A stretch of DNA of 31,284 bases from JAAZZIT01 sp964480525. Its GTDB lineage: Bacteria; Bacillota; Clostridia; Oscillospirales; Ruminococcaceae. The stretch spans positions 1 to 31,284 of the forward strand of contig CAYZOV010000017.1 in the NCBI GenBank assembly GCA_964480525.1. The letters run 5' to 3'. The position numbers and the translations under genes were made by a program. Shown here piece after piece: positions 14,427 through 22,552 of this stretch. Each line of letters begins with the position of its first letter. The stretch's first letter is position 1. Under the pieces are notes generated by a model. That model was not told the origin of the DNA, searched no databases, and saw only the letters and a program-made list of their open reading frames with translations.

Positions 14427-15767
14427 GTGGAAATTCCGTCATATGTGAACAGGGCTGTTGAAATTTTACACAACGCAGGATTTGAGGCATATGCCGTGGG
14501 AGGGTGCGTTCGTGACAGTCTTTTGGGCAAAATTCCTAACGACTGGGATATGTGTACGGACGCTTTACCCGAAGAAATTTGCAAGGCTTTTGGCGATTTT
14601 CATGTTATCGAAACAGGCTTAAAGCACGGCACGGTCACGGTGCGTATTGAGCATAATTCCATAGAAATCACTACGTTTCGCACCGACGGTGAGTACCTAA
14701 AGCACCGAAAACCCGAACAGGTGAGGTTTGTAAAAAGCTTGTTCGAGGATTTGTCAAGACGTGATTTTACGATAAATTCCCTTGCGTTTTCCCCAACAAA
14801 CGGAATAATCGACCTGTTTTGTGGGCAAAATGATTTACAAAACAAAATAATTCGGTGCGTTGGCGACCCCGAAAAACGATTTAACGAGGACGCATTGAGA
14901 ATTTTGAGAGCGTTAAGGTTTTCTTCCGTGTTGGGTTTTGAAATTTCGCCCGAAACTTCCCAGGCTGTTCACAAAATGAAAGATTTGCTTTTGGAAATTT
15001 CATCTGAACGTATTCGTGAAGAACTTTTGAAAATAATTTGCGGACAAGACGCTTTTAGAATTTTGGACGAATACCGTGACGTGATTGTTACGGTTATTCC
15101 CGAACTTAGACCTTGTATCGGCTTTTTACAACATTCGCCCCACCACAAATATGATGTGTACGACCACATAATTCATTCGGTGGAAAAATTGGAAAATCGC
15201 CCTGATTTGCGATTGGTTATGCTTCTTCACGACATAGGAAAACCGAAAACGTTCACCATTGACGAAAAAGGCGTTGGGCATTTTAAAACCCACCCAGACG
15301 TCAGTTGCCAAATTGCAAGGGAAGTTCTCAATCGCCTTAAATTTGACAATTTAACGAAAAATTACGTTCTGGAGCAAATTTCGGAGCATGATAACCGCTT
15401 TAATGCCGACCGAAAATCTGTGCGCAGGTTTGTTTCAAAGCACGATTTTGGTTTTTTGGACGACCACTTAAAAGTGCGAAAAGCCGACACTTTGGCGCAA
15501 TCGGAATACAACCGTGAGAAAAAACTGGCGGATATTGAGCAAAAGAAAACTATCGCCGCCGACCTTAAAGCCGAGGGTGACAGTTTGCAACGAAAGGATT
15601 TGAAGATAAACGGTACAGACCTTTTAAATGCAGGTTTTAAGGCGGGAAAAGACATGAAAACCATACTTGATTTTTGCCTTTTGGGGGTTGTGGAGGAGAT
15701 TTTTCCAAACGAAAAAGAAGCGCTTTTGAGTGCTGTTGAAGAAAAATTTTCTTATTTAAAAAACTAA
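14427..15767 (+). CDS. cca: CCA tRNA nucleotidyltransferase
   Basis: GTG 14427 is chosen because AAAGGAGG (14411-14418) precedes it by 8 nt; an in-frame GTG at 14418 would overlap that site. The 446-residue enzyme adds or repairs the 3' CCA of tRNAs from CTP and ATP. It shows the class II head: YAVGGCVRD (22-30), the metal-binding DWDMCTD (39-45), then RRDFTINSLAF and the NEDALRILRALRF base-selection helix. A C-terminal HD phosphohydrolase domain has LLHDIGKP with H268-D269. The HD-carrying form is common in Clostridia. It lies 35 bp downstream of the GH36 gene and 16 bp before the VanZ gene, so it may share their transcript. Confidence 0.95.
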   Translation: MEIPSYVNRAVEILHNAGFEAYAVGGCVRDSLLGKIPNDWDMCTDALPEEICKAFGDFHVIETGLKHGTVTVRIEHNSIEITTFRTDGEYLKHRKPEQVRFVKSLFEDLSRRDFTINSLAFSPTNGIIDLFCGQNDLQNKIIRCVGDPEKRFNEDALRILRALRFSSVLGFEISPETSQAVHKMKDLLLEISSERIREELLKIICGQDAFRILDEYRDVIVTVIPELRPCIGFLQHSPHHKYDVYDHIIHSVEKLENRPDLRLVMLLHDIGKPKTFTIDEKGVGHFKTHPDVSCQIAREVLNRLKFDNLTKNYVLEQISEHDNRFNADRKSVRRFVSKHDFGFLDDHLKVRKADTLAQSEYNREKKLADIEQKKTIAADLKAEGDSLQRKDLKINGTDLLNAGFKAGKDMKTILDFCLLGVVEEIFPNEKEALLSAVEEKFSYLKN

Positions 15768-15783
15768 AACAGGAAGTGTAAAT

Positions 15784-16278
15784 TTGAAAAAAGAAAGGCT
15801 ATTTGACATAATTTTTTGGATTTTGACCATTTTGTGGTGCTGTGTGATTTTTTCCTTTTCAGCGGAAAAAGGCGTACAATCAAGCGGTACAAGCGGACGT
15901 GTGTGCCGAGTTGTCGCAAGCATTTTCGTCAGCGATTTTGATGATATGCCATTGTCACAACAGCAGGAAATCGTCGAAAATATGCAATTTTTCGTTCGCA
16001 AAACTGCACATTTTACAGCGTATGCCGTGCTGGGATTTTTAGTAAACCTTGCACTAAGGCGACAAAAATTTTTAAAACGTGCGGTCTTTTCTACCCTTTT
16101 TGTCAGCCTTTACGCCATAAGCGACGAAATCCACCAGTTGTTTGTTCCCGACCGTTCGGGCAGACCTTTGGACGTGCTTATCGACACGGCAGGGGGCGTT
16201 TGTGGGATTTTGTTCGGCTCAATTTTGCTGGTTGTTATTGCAAAACTGTCAGCGAAACCCCCGAAAAATAGTGCTTGA
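15784..16278 (+). CDS. VanZ-like membrane protein
   Basis: The start is TTG 15784, preceded by AGGAAG. The 164-residue protein has four hydrophobic helices and the VanZ signatures: IFSFSAEKG in the first loop, FVRKTAHFTAYAVLGFL in the middle, and SDEIHQLFVPDRSGRPLDVLIDTAGG, the most conserved part. VanZ proteins can give low-level teicoplanin or lipoglycopeptide resistance, but most chromosomal copies are uncharacterised. There are no other van genes here. It follows cca by 16 bp, and its last 44 bp overlap the 3' end of the convergent spoIID gene. Confidence 0.88.
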   Translation: MKKERLFDIIFWILTILWCCVIFSFSAEKGVQSSGTSGRVCRVVASIFVSDFDDMPLSQQQEIVENMQFFVRKTAHFTAYAVLGFLVNLALRRQKFLKRAVFSTLFVSLYAISDEIHQLFVPDRSGRPLDVLIDTAGGVCGILFGSILLVVIAKLSAKPPKNSA

Positions 16279-17185
16279 TAATTTCTTCAAAACTTTTTCC
16301 TTGCTGTGCAAAAATGTTTGCTCCGTACTGCGAAAGTCCTACAAGATGACCGCCCCCACGACAGGTCAGTTTACAAATATTATCAGAAATTTCTATATCG
16401 AGATTGCAGGAATTAAGACCGAAAACGTCGCAAAATTCAGTTCCCGTAATCTCTTTTTTTGTGCCGTCGCAACAAACTTCCACCGCCAAAACCGTGCCGA
16501 GAGAGGTTTGTTTTGAAATGTTTACCGAAATATTTTCACCCTGTTCAATCTGACAAAAAGCGCAAAGTCGTGAAAAAAATTCCGTTTCGGAAAATTCCAG
16601 AATTTGTTCAAAACCCTCAACGGTTTTGTCCTGAGAACTTTCGACGGACGTTAAGTACGGGATTTTTTCGCCGAAAATATCTTGGGCGTTTTCCGTAAAA
16701 CCGCAGGAAATAGGGTGAAAAGCCGTCACAATGGGAACGCCCCCGTATGTGATAATCACTCCGTCGGTCTGCAAAACCGCGCTATGTGTTTTTGAATATG
16801 CTTGGTCGAATTTTTCGCCGTAGTATTCTTTGGCTTTTTCTTCGGTGAAATATTTTTGCAAAGTGCCGAAATCAACGGTTTTTTCGGCGTTTTCCACGGC
16901 ATAATAAACGCAGGTGCGACAGATTATCGCCTGTACTTTCAAGGCTTCGGGTTCAAAGGTGTACGGCATTTGCGCCAGTACGCAAAGGGTCAAATAATCG
17001 TCGAAACTCATCTCGGTTTGGCATAAACTTTCTTCGTCAAAAAGCTGTACAGTCGTGATTTTTTCATAAATATTCTCTGGCGTTTCGTCGAAAGATTCGC
17101 CGTTTTTTTGCTGTAAAAAAACACAGCACGGAATCAAAAGTGCAAGTGCGGAAAATATTAAAAAAAGTTTTACAAAAGATTTCAT
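16235..17185 (-). CDS. spoIID: SpoIID/LytB-family sporulation protein with Gln at the catalytic position
   Basis: ATG 17185 is chosen because GGGAGTGG precedes it and MKSFVKLFLIFSALALLIP forms a signal anchor; an upstream in-frame extension lacks a site. The 316-residue product has the SpoIID domain, a lytic transglycosylase that trims peptidoglycan with SpoIIP and SpoIIM during forespore engulfment. Seen are DYLTLCVLAQMP...EALKVQAIICRT, AFHPISCGFTENAQDIFGEKIPYL (His/Cys metal-site region) and GGGHLVGLSQYGANIFAQQGKSFEEII, the closing motif. In active members the first motif reads AEMP with Glu as catalytic acid; here codon 72 is CAA, giving AQMP. This predicts reduced or absent glycan cleavage, or an alternative residue. 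A SigE-like promoter lies upstream. Confidence 0.88.
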   Translation of the reverse strand: MKSFVKLFLIFSALALLIPCCVFLQQKNGESFDETPENIYEKITTVQLFDEESLCQTEMSFDDYLTLCVLAQMPYTFEPEALKVQAIICRTCVYYAVENAEKTVDFGTLQKYFTEEKAKEYYGEKFDQAYSKTHSAVLQTDGVIITYGGVPIVTAFHPISCGFTENAQDIFGEKIPYLTSVESSQDKTVEGFEQILEFSETEFFSRLCAFCQIEQGENISVNISKQTSLGTVLAVEVCCDGTKKEITGTEFCDVFGLNSCNLDIEISDNICKLTCRGGGHLVGLSQYGANIFAQQGKSFEEIIKHYFSGVSLTVLQ

Positions 17186-17220
17186 TTTACCACTCCCATT
17201 TTCGGTTAAAACTTGTCCTA

Positions 17221-17249
17221 AATATATGCGTTGAGGTCGGAATTTATGA
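17221..17249 (-). promoter_or_regulatory. Candidate SigE sporulation promoter of spoIID
   Basis: On the - strand TCATAAA (complement of 17243-17249), a 14-bp spacer and CATATATT (complement of 17221-17228) resemble the mother-cell SigE consensus KMATATT-N14/15-CATACAWT. spoIID belongs to the SigE regulon in Bacillus, and the spacing to the start codon is suitable. The match is imperfect at both boxes. Confidence 0.42.
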
Positions 17250-17306
17250 ATATTAACCAAAAATGCAAGTTCAGACCCCGAAAGTTGCAAAAAGCGAAAA
17301 TTTCAC

Positions 17307-17335
17307 TTGACTTTGGGGGCAAAATGGTGTATACT
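17307..17335 (+). promoter_or_regulatory. SigA-type promoter of citrate synthase
   Basis: TTGACT (17307-17312), a 17-bp spacer and TATACT (17330-17335) precede the citrate synthase start by 47 bp. Confidence 0.82.
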
Positions 17336-17382
17336 AAAATTTAAACTATATATTTTGACTATCGGAGAAAGGACGGATTAGT

Positions 17383-18744
17383 ATGAGAAATAGTCCTGCA
17401 AAAGAAAAACTTTACAAAGAGTTTATGACAAATAATACCATTGATTCAAGAGCATATGAAAAATACGACGTAAAAAGAGGTTTGCGAAACGCAGACGGAA
17501 CAGGCGTTGTTGCAGGTCTTACAAATATTTGTAACGTACACGGTTATGTGATTAACGAGGGCGAAAAACAGCCTATCGAGGGTGAGTTGATTTTCAGAGG
17601 GTACAACATCAAGGATTTGGTGGAAAACGCATGGAAAGAGGACAGATTCGGGTACGAAGAAATTGTGTATCTTCTTTTGATGGGCGAACTTCCGACAAGA
17701 GCCGAACTTGATTCGTTTACCGAAATTATCGCAAACAACCGTGAATTGCCGGATTCGTTTTTTGAGGACATGATTTTAAAAGCGCCGTCAAAGGACATTA
17801 TGAACAAGCTTGCACGAAGCGTTCTGGCACTTTATTCTTACGACGACAACCCGGAGGACAGAAGCCCTGAATACGAAATGGCAACGGCTATTTCAATTAT
17901 TTCAAAACTTCCGACAATTATGGTTGACGCTTATCAGGTAAAAAAGAGATGTTTTGACAACGAAACCATGTTTATGCACCCGCTTAATAAAAAGCATTCC
18001 ACAGCGGAAATGATTTTGTCAACGCTTCGTGCCGACAGACAGTTTACCCATGAAGAAGCGAAAATGCTTGATTTGTTGATGATGTTGCACGTTGAACACG
18101 GCGGAGGAAACAACTCAACATTTGCTTGTCGTGTGCTTACGTCGTCGGGAACAGACGCTTACTCGGCATATTCGGCTGCAATCGGCTCTCTTAAAGGAAC
18201 AAAACACGGCGGTGCGAACAAAAAAGTTGTGGAAATGCAGGAGTGCATTAAGCGTAACGTTAAAAACTGGTCGGACGAGGGCGAAGTTGCGGACTTTTTG
18301 AGAAAAATTCTGCGCAAAGAAGCGAACGACCATTCGGGACTTATTTACGGAATGGGACACGCTGTGTACACCCTTTCTGACCCTAGAGCGGTAATTCTTA
18401 AAGCAAACGCAAAAAGAATGGCAGAAGGCACAAAGTACGAAGCGGAATTTAAACTTTTGGAAACAATCGAAAAGCTCACCCCTGAACTTTTTGCGGAAAT
18501 CAAGGGCGACACAAAGACCGTTTGTGCAAACGTGGATATGTATTCGGGTCTTTGTTACAGAATGTTGGGTGTGCCTGAAGATTTGGTGACGCCGATGTTT
18601 GCCGTTTCAAGAATGGCAGGCTGGGCAGCACACAGATTTGAAGAACTTGTTACGGGCAAACGAATTATCAGACCTGCGTACAAGGCTGTTTCAAAGCGTA
18701 AAAATTATGTGCCTATGAGCGAAAGAGACGCTATGAAAAATTAA
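17383..18744 (+). CDS. gltA: Citrate synthase
   Basis: The 453-residue enzyme condenses acetyl-CoA and oxaloacetate to citrate, the entry step of the TCA cycle or of its partial anabolic branch to glutamate in anaerobes. Conserved sites are LMMLHVEHGGGNNSTF with H236 and H239, GMGHAVYTLSDPRA with H326 (the His that orients the acetyl group), and the catalytic Asp D385 in ANVDMYSG. The C-terminal RMAGWAAHRFEE carries the Arg that binds citrate. The N-terminal extension of about 40 residues is usual for the clostridial form. 2-Methylcitrate synthase is a possible alternative, but no prp genes are present. It is a single-gene unit bounded by its own promoter and terminator, beginning with AGAAAGGA upstream of ATG 17383. 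Confidence 0.94.
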   Translation: MRNSPAKEKLYKEFMTNNTIDSRAYEKYDVKRGLRNADGTGVVAGLTNICNVHGYVINEGEKQPIEGELIFRGYNIKDLVENAWKEDRFGYEEIVYLLLMGELPTRAELDSFTEIIANNRELPDSFFEDMILKAPSKDIMNKLARSVLALYSYDDNPEDRSPEYEMATAISIISKLPTIMVDAYQVKKRCFDNETMFMHPLNKKHSTAEMILSTLRADRQFTHEEAKMLDLLMMLHVEHGGGNNSTFACRVLTSSGTDAYSAYSAAIGSLKGTKHGGANKKVVEMQECIKRNVKNWSDEGEVADFLRKILRKEANDHSGLIYGMGHAVYTLSDPRAVILKANAKRMAEGTKYEAEFKLLETIEKLTPELFAEIKGDTKTVCANVDMYSGLCYRMLGVPEDLVTPMFAVSRMAGWAAHRFEELVTGKRIIRPAYKAVSKRKNYVPMSERDAMKN

Positions 18745-18754
18745 ATAAGTTACT

Positions 18755-18782
18755 AAACCTCTGCCTTTTGGCGGAGGTTTTT
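18755..18782 (+). terminator. Rho-independent terminator of citrate synthase
   Basis: AAACCTCTGCC pairs with GGCGGAGGTTT (one G-U) around a TTTT loop, followed by a T run. Confidence 0.88.
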
Positions 18783-18845
18783 AATTTTTAGGTGAAAATC
18801 GGGGCAAAAATCCGAAAAAACTTTCAAAAAAAATCAAAAAAAGAC

Positions 18846-18874
18846 TTTAAAAATTTAAACAGATGTGCTATAAT
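18846..18874 (+). promoter_or_regulatory. Promoter of the lipoprotein/two-component operon
   Basis: TATAAT (18869-18874) is a perfect -10 box. The -35 position at 17-bp spacing is TTTAAA (18846-18851), a four-of-six match, so the promoter may need an activator. Confidence 0.55.
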
Positions 18875-18929
18875 AGTACATGTATGATTTTGTGACGAAA
18901 TAATTGTGAGAAAGGGTGACTTTTGAGCT

Positions 18930-20273
18930 GTGAAAAAATTGAAAACAAAACTTTTTGCTGTGACAACGGCAGCCCTTAGTTGCCTTTTGATGACGGGGTG
19001 CGAATTTGGCGTGGCTGTGGGAATCGACGGTTTGGTGGCTTCGCCGAAATTGACGGACGAACAGTCTACGATTCACAAAACCCTTGTTGACAGTTTGGGC
19101 ATGGACATTACGCTGAAATATCCGAAAAACGGCGTAAACCGTTCTGCGTATCTGGTTGCGGACGTTGACGCCGAATCCACGGACGAAGCATTGGTTTTTT
19201 ACCAGATAACAAACGCTTCGGCAGGCGACGGCGGTGTGCGTGTGAATATTCTTGACAAGGACGAACAGGGAAACTGGCAGTCGGTTTTTGACCTTGCGGG
19301 AAAAGGAACGGACGTTGACAAGGCGTATGTTTCGGCATTGGGAAAAGGCAACAGAAAAAACATAATTATCGGTTATTCGTCCCTTTCAATGGACGGAAAA
19401 AGTTTGCAAATATCACGTTATGACGGCAAAAATTTCACCCCTGCAGTTTACGAGGACACCTATTCGGTTATGGAAATTCTGGATATTGACAAGGACGGTT
19501 ATAAAGAAATTGTCACAATTAACAATTCAAATTCTACGACGGGCGCTTCGGCTTCCATAATCAAAGAGGTTGACGGCACGATTCAAAAAACTTCGTCTGT
19601 GGGATTGGGTGCGGACACGGTTTCGTTTTCAAAAAGCACGGTGGGACTTGTTGACGAAGAAACCCCTGCGGTGTTTGTGGACTGCGTAAAATCCACGGGC
19701 GAACTCACAACGGAAATTATTACTTATAAATATAACAAACTTCAGAATATGCTTTTGCAGATTCCTGATAAATTAAGCCTTAAAACAACACGTCCGGCAG
19801 GATATTATTCAAGGGATATAAACGGCGACGGCATAATCGAAATTCCCGTTACGGAACTTATGACAGGTCACGAAAATTTGCCCGACGAAGAAAAACTTTA
19901 TATGACAAGCTGGCTTAATTATAAAGATTATTTTACACTTGAAAAGAATTTTACGGGGTATTATTCCATTTCGGACGGTTATCAGTTTGTTTTCCCGAAA
20001 AGGTGGCAGTTGGGAATGGTTACGGTGAAACTTGACGCCGCAACAAACGAAGCGGTTTTTTATAAGTACGAGGGGAATATTTCCGGATTTATGACCGAAC
20101 TTATGCGAATTGCGGTTTGCCCTAAGACAAAAACGTCGGACTATCTTTACGAGGGGTACGAAACTGTCGGCTCCAACGGACAGCTTGATTATTTGGTAAA
20201 ATTGCCGACAAACAGACGTGAGAAACTTATTTTGACTGTTGATGAAGTTAAAAACAGTCTGTATATTCTTTAA
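18930..20273 (+). CDS. Lipoprotein with VCBS/FG-GAP-like Ca-binding repeats
   Basis: GTG 18930 gives a 447-residue product; the nearest purine-rich site (AAAGGG) is about 14 nt upstream, longer than ideal, and TTG 18939 is an alternative start. The first 25 residues form a lipoprotein signal with lipobox LLMTGC. The mature protein contains acidic loops of EF-hand/dockerin type at DIDKDGYKEIVTI (about 187-199) and DINGDGIIEIPVTE (about 294-307), plus the weaker ADVDAESTDEALVFY near residue 77. This pattern fits a beta-propeller of FG-GAP/VCBS repeats that binds calcium outside the cell. It is the first gene of an operon with a response regulator and a histidine kinase 25 bp downstream. A role as surface sensor or accessory for that pair is a reasonable inference. 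Confidence 0.75.
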   Translation: MKKLKTKLFAVTTAALSCLLMTGCEFGVAVGIDGLVASPKLTDEQSTIHKTLVDSLGMDITLKYPKNGVNRSAYLVADVDAESTDEALVFYQITNASAGDGGVRVNILDKDEQGNWQSVFDLAGKGTDVDKAYVSALGKGNRKNIIIGYSSLSMDGKSLQISRYDGKNFTPAVYEDTYSVMEILDIDKDGYKEIVTINNSNSTTGASASIIKEVDGTIQKTSSVGLGADTVSFSKSTVGLVDEETPAVFVDCVKSTGELTTEIITYKYNKLQNMLLQIPDKLSLKTTRPAGYYSRDINGDGIIEIPVTELMTGHENLPDEEKLYMTSWLNYKDYFTLEKNFTGYYSISDGYQFVFPKRWQLGMVTVKLDAATNEAVFYKYEGNISGFMTELMRIAVCPKTKTSDYLYEGYETVGSNGQLDYLVKLPTNRREKLILTVDEVKNSLYIL

Positions 20274-20298
20274 TTTAAACAAGAAAGGAAGATGTGAT

Positions 20299-21006
20299 AT
20301 GTGTGCAAAAAGAATACTGGTGTGCGAGGACGAGGATTCTATCAGAGAATTTGTTGTAATTAACCTTATTCGTGTGGGTTACGAGGTGGTTGACGTTAAT
20401 TGCGGTGAGGACGCTTTGAAAGAATTTGACCGTTCAAACGGAAGCTTTGACGTGGCTTTGCTTGACATAATGATGCCCGGAATCGACGGCTTTCAGGTTT
20501 GTAAAAAGCTTAGAGAAAGGTCGTCCACAATGGGGATAATTATACTTTCGGCTAAATCACAGGAAATGGACAAAGTGTCGTCGCTTATGTTGGGGGCGGA
20601 CGATTATATCACAAAACCGTTTTCTATTTCGGAACTTATCGCCAGAGTTGACGCTGTGTGCCGTCGTGTAAACATGACCCACACCAAACCCGAAACTGCG
20701 TCCACTATCCAGTCGGGTCCATTTACTCTTAATTTAAAATCCAGAACTGTTTTGAAAAACGGTGTGCCTGTTGTTTTGACGCAGGTCGAATACCAGATTA
20801 TGGAATATTTTTTCAAAAACCAAAATACGGCGCTTGACAGAATGAGTATTTTAACCCACATTTGGGGCGAAAGTTATTACGGCGACGAAAAAATCGTGGA
20901 CGTAAATATAAGAAGAATCAGAATGAAAATCGAGGACGAACCGTCCAATCCTAAGTATATTCTGACAATTTGGGGATACGGATACAAGTGGAGTATGCCT
21001 AATTAA
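20299..21006 (+). CDS. OmpR/PhoB-family response regulator
   Basis: ATG 20299 follows an AAAGGAAG site. The 235-residue protein has a receiver domain (residues 5-120) with acidic pocket EDED (10-13), phospho-acceptor D56 in LLDIMMPG, Ser in ILSAKS and Lys in ITKPF. A C-terminal winged-helix Trans_reg_C domain (about 138-235) carries VDVNIRRIRMKIE and the closing LTIWGYGYKW motif. It controls transcription when phosphorylated by the kinase encoded 37 bp downstream. PhoB/WalR-like proteins cannot be split by sequence alone, so the regulon is not named. Coupling to the upstream lipoprotein suggests an envelope signal. Confidence 0.94.
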   Translation: MCAKRILVCEDEDSIREFVVINLIRVGYEVVDVNCGEDALKEFDRSNGSFDVALLDIMMPGIDGFQVCKKLRERSSTMGIIILSAKSQEMDKVSSLMLGADDYITKPFSISELIARVDAVCRRVNMTHTKPETASTIQSGPFTLNLKSRTVLKNGVPVVLTQVEYQIMEYFFKNQNTALDRMSILTHIWGESYYGDEKIVDVNIRRIRMKIEDEPSNPKYILTIWGYGYKWSMPN

Positions 21007-21043
21007 AAAAACGTGAAAAATTCTTGCGAAACGGAGGGTTACT

Positions 21044-22552
21044 GTGGCAAAAAAACACAAACAGAGTATTACACGCCGATGGTTTAAAAATACAGTTAGT
21101 ATAGTTTTTGCTATTTTGCTTATCATCGCAGTAGCGCTCATTATTGCACTTAAACGCTATTATTACAGCGCTGTTGAACAGTATATGTCGTCGCAGATGG
21201 ACATTGTTATAGGGTCGATTACACGGTATGCAGAGGACTTTGATTCAAATTTTTCAACCGAACTTCGCAGTATTGTGGAAAATTATGAAAAGAAAGAAAA
21301 AATCGAAATTATGGCGATTGACGTAAACGGTTATATTTCCGTTACGTCGTCGGGATTTTCTCCGTCTGCCGAAACTTCCACCGAGGATTATTTAAATGCT
21401 CAAGCTTCGTCAAACGGCTCTGCAAGTGCGGTTTTCAAACTGCCGACAGGGGAAAAGGTCATGGCTATGACGGTTATGATTCCAATCGGAAACACCGAAT
21501 ACGAAGCGGTGCGTATGTTTACGTCCATGAAAGAAGTGGATAAACAGATAATCTTTATTTCGGTGGTTATCGTGGGTATTGTGTTGGCGATTATGGCGTT
21601 TATTTACGCTACGGGACTGTTCTTTGTCAAGTCGATTATTTATCCGGTTATGGAAATCGGGGATTTTGCAAAGAAATTTGCAAAGGGGGATTTTTCCCAG
21701 AGAATCGAAAAAAAATCCGACGACGAAATCGGCGAACTTTGTGACGATATTAACAACATGGCGGACGAACTTTCTAACACCGAAGCAATCAAAAACGAAT
21801 TTATTTCGTCGGTTTCTCACGAACTTAGAACCCCGCTGACGGCGATAAAAGGTTGGAGCGAAACCCTTTCGCAGATTGACGACAGGGCAATGTTTTTAAA
21901 AGGTATGAGGGTTATTTCAAGCGAAACCGAAAGACTTTCGCAAATGGTGGAAGAACTTCTTGACTTTTCCAGAATCCAAGACGGACGACTTGTTTTGCAA
22001 TTTGACACAATAGATATTCTTGCGGAACTGGGCGAAACGGTGCTTATTTATCAGGAACGTGCCAAAATTATGGGTATTACGCTGAATTATTACGAACCTG
22101 AAATGCTCCCGTTTGTTCACGGGGATAAAAACCGCCTGAAACAGGTTTTTATAAATATTGTCGATAACGCAATTAAATATTCGGATAAGGGCGATACGGT
22201 GTCGGTTGAAGCATACGAAAAGGACGGTATGATTTGCGTTTCGGTGTCTGATACGGGACTGGGAATATCCGAAGAAGATTTGCCGAAAATTAAAACGAAA
22301 TTTTTTAAGGCAAACCATACACGACGTGGAAGCGGTATCGGTCTTGCGGTTGCGGACGAAATTATTACAATGCACGGCGGAACTCTCACTTTGTACAGCG
22401 AACTGGGCGTGGGAACAACGGTGCTTATAACTTTGCCGACTGTTGAACCGATTAAGAAAAAGGACGAAACCGAAACGGTTAATGTTGAGGTTATTTCCAC
22501 CGACAGCAATGTGGAAATTACGGAAAATGCAGAAAGGAACATAAATGAGTAA
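21044..22552 (+). CDS. Sensor histidine kinase (HAMP-HisKA-HATPase)
   Basis: GTG 21044 with GGAGGG upstream gives 502 residues. A first membrane helix (about 13-35) and a second (about 169-195) enclose an extracytoplasmic sensor of about 130 residues. HAMP (about 195-245) follows, then HisKA with SVSHELRTPLTAIKG and phospho-accepting H259. The HATPase_c domain has N, G1 and G2 boxes (NIVDNAIKYS, DTGLGI, GSGIGLAVADE). The last 35 residues are a low-complexity acidic tail. It phosphorylates the PhoB-like regulator encoded just upstream. Its stop codon overlaps the start of the DUF1385 gene by 8 bases. Confidence 0.94.
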   Translation: MAKKHKQSITRRWFKNTVSIVFAILLIIAVALIIALKRYYYSAVEQYMSSQMDIVIGSITRYAEDFDSNFSTELRSIVENYEKKEKIEIMAIDVNGYISVTSSGFSPSAETSTEDYLNAQASSNGSASAVFKLPTGEKVMAMTVMIPIGNTEYEAVRMFTSMKEVDKQIIFISVVIVGIVLAIMAFIYATGLFFVKSIIYPVMEIGDFAKKFAKGDFSQRIEKKSDDEIGELCDDINNMADELSNTEAIKNEFISSVSHELRTPLTAIKGWSETLSQIDDRAMFLKGMRVISSETERLSQMVEELLDFSRIQDGRLVLQFDTIDILAELGETVLIYQERAKIMGITLNYYEPEMLPFVHGDKNRLKQVFINIVDNAIKYSDKGDTVSVEAYEKDGMICVSVSDTGLGISEEDLPKIKTKFFKANHTRRGSGIGLAVADEIITMHGGTLTLYSELGVGTTVLITLPTVEPIKKKDETETVNVEVISTDSNVEITENAERNINE

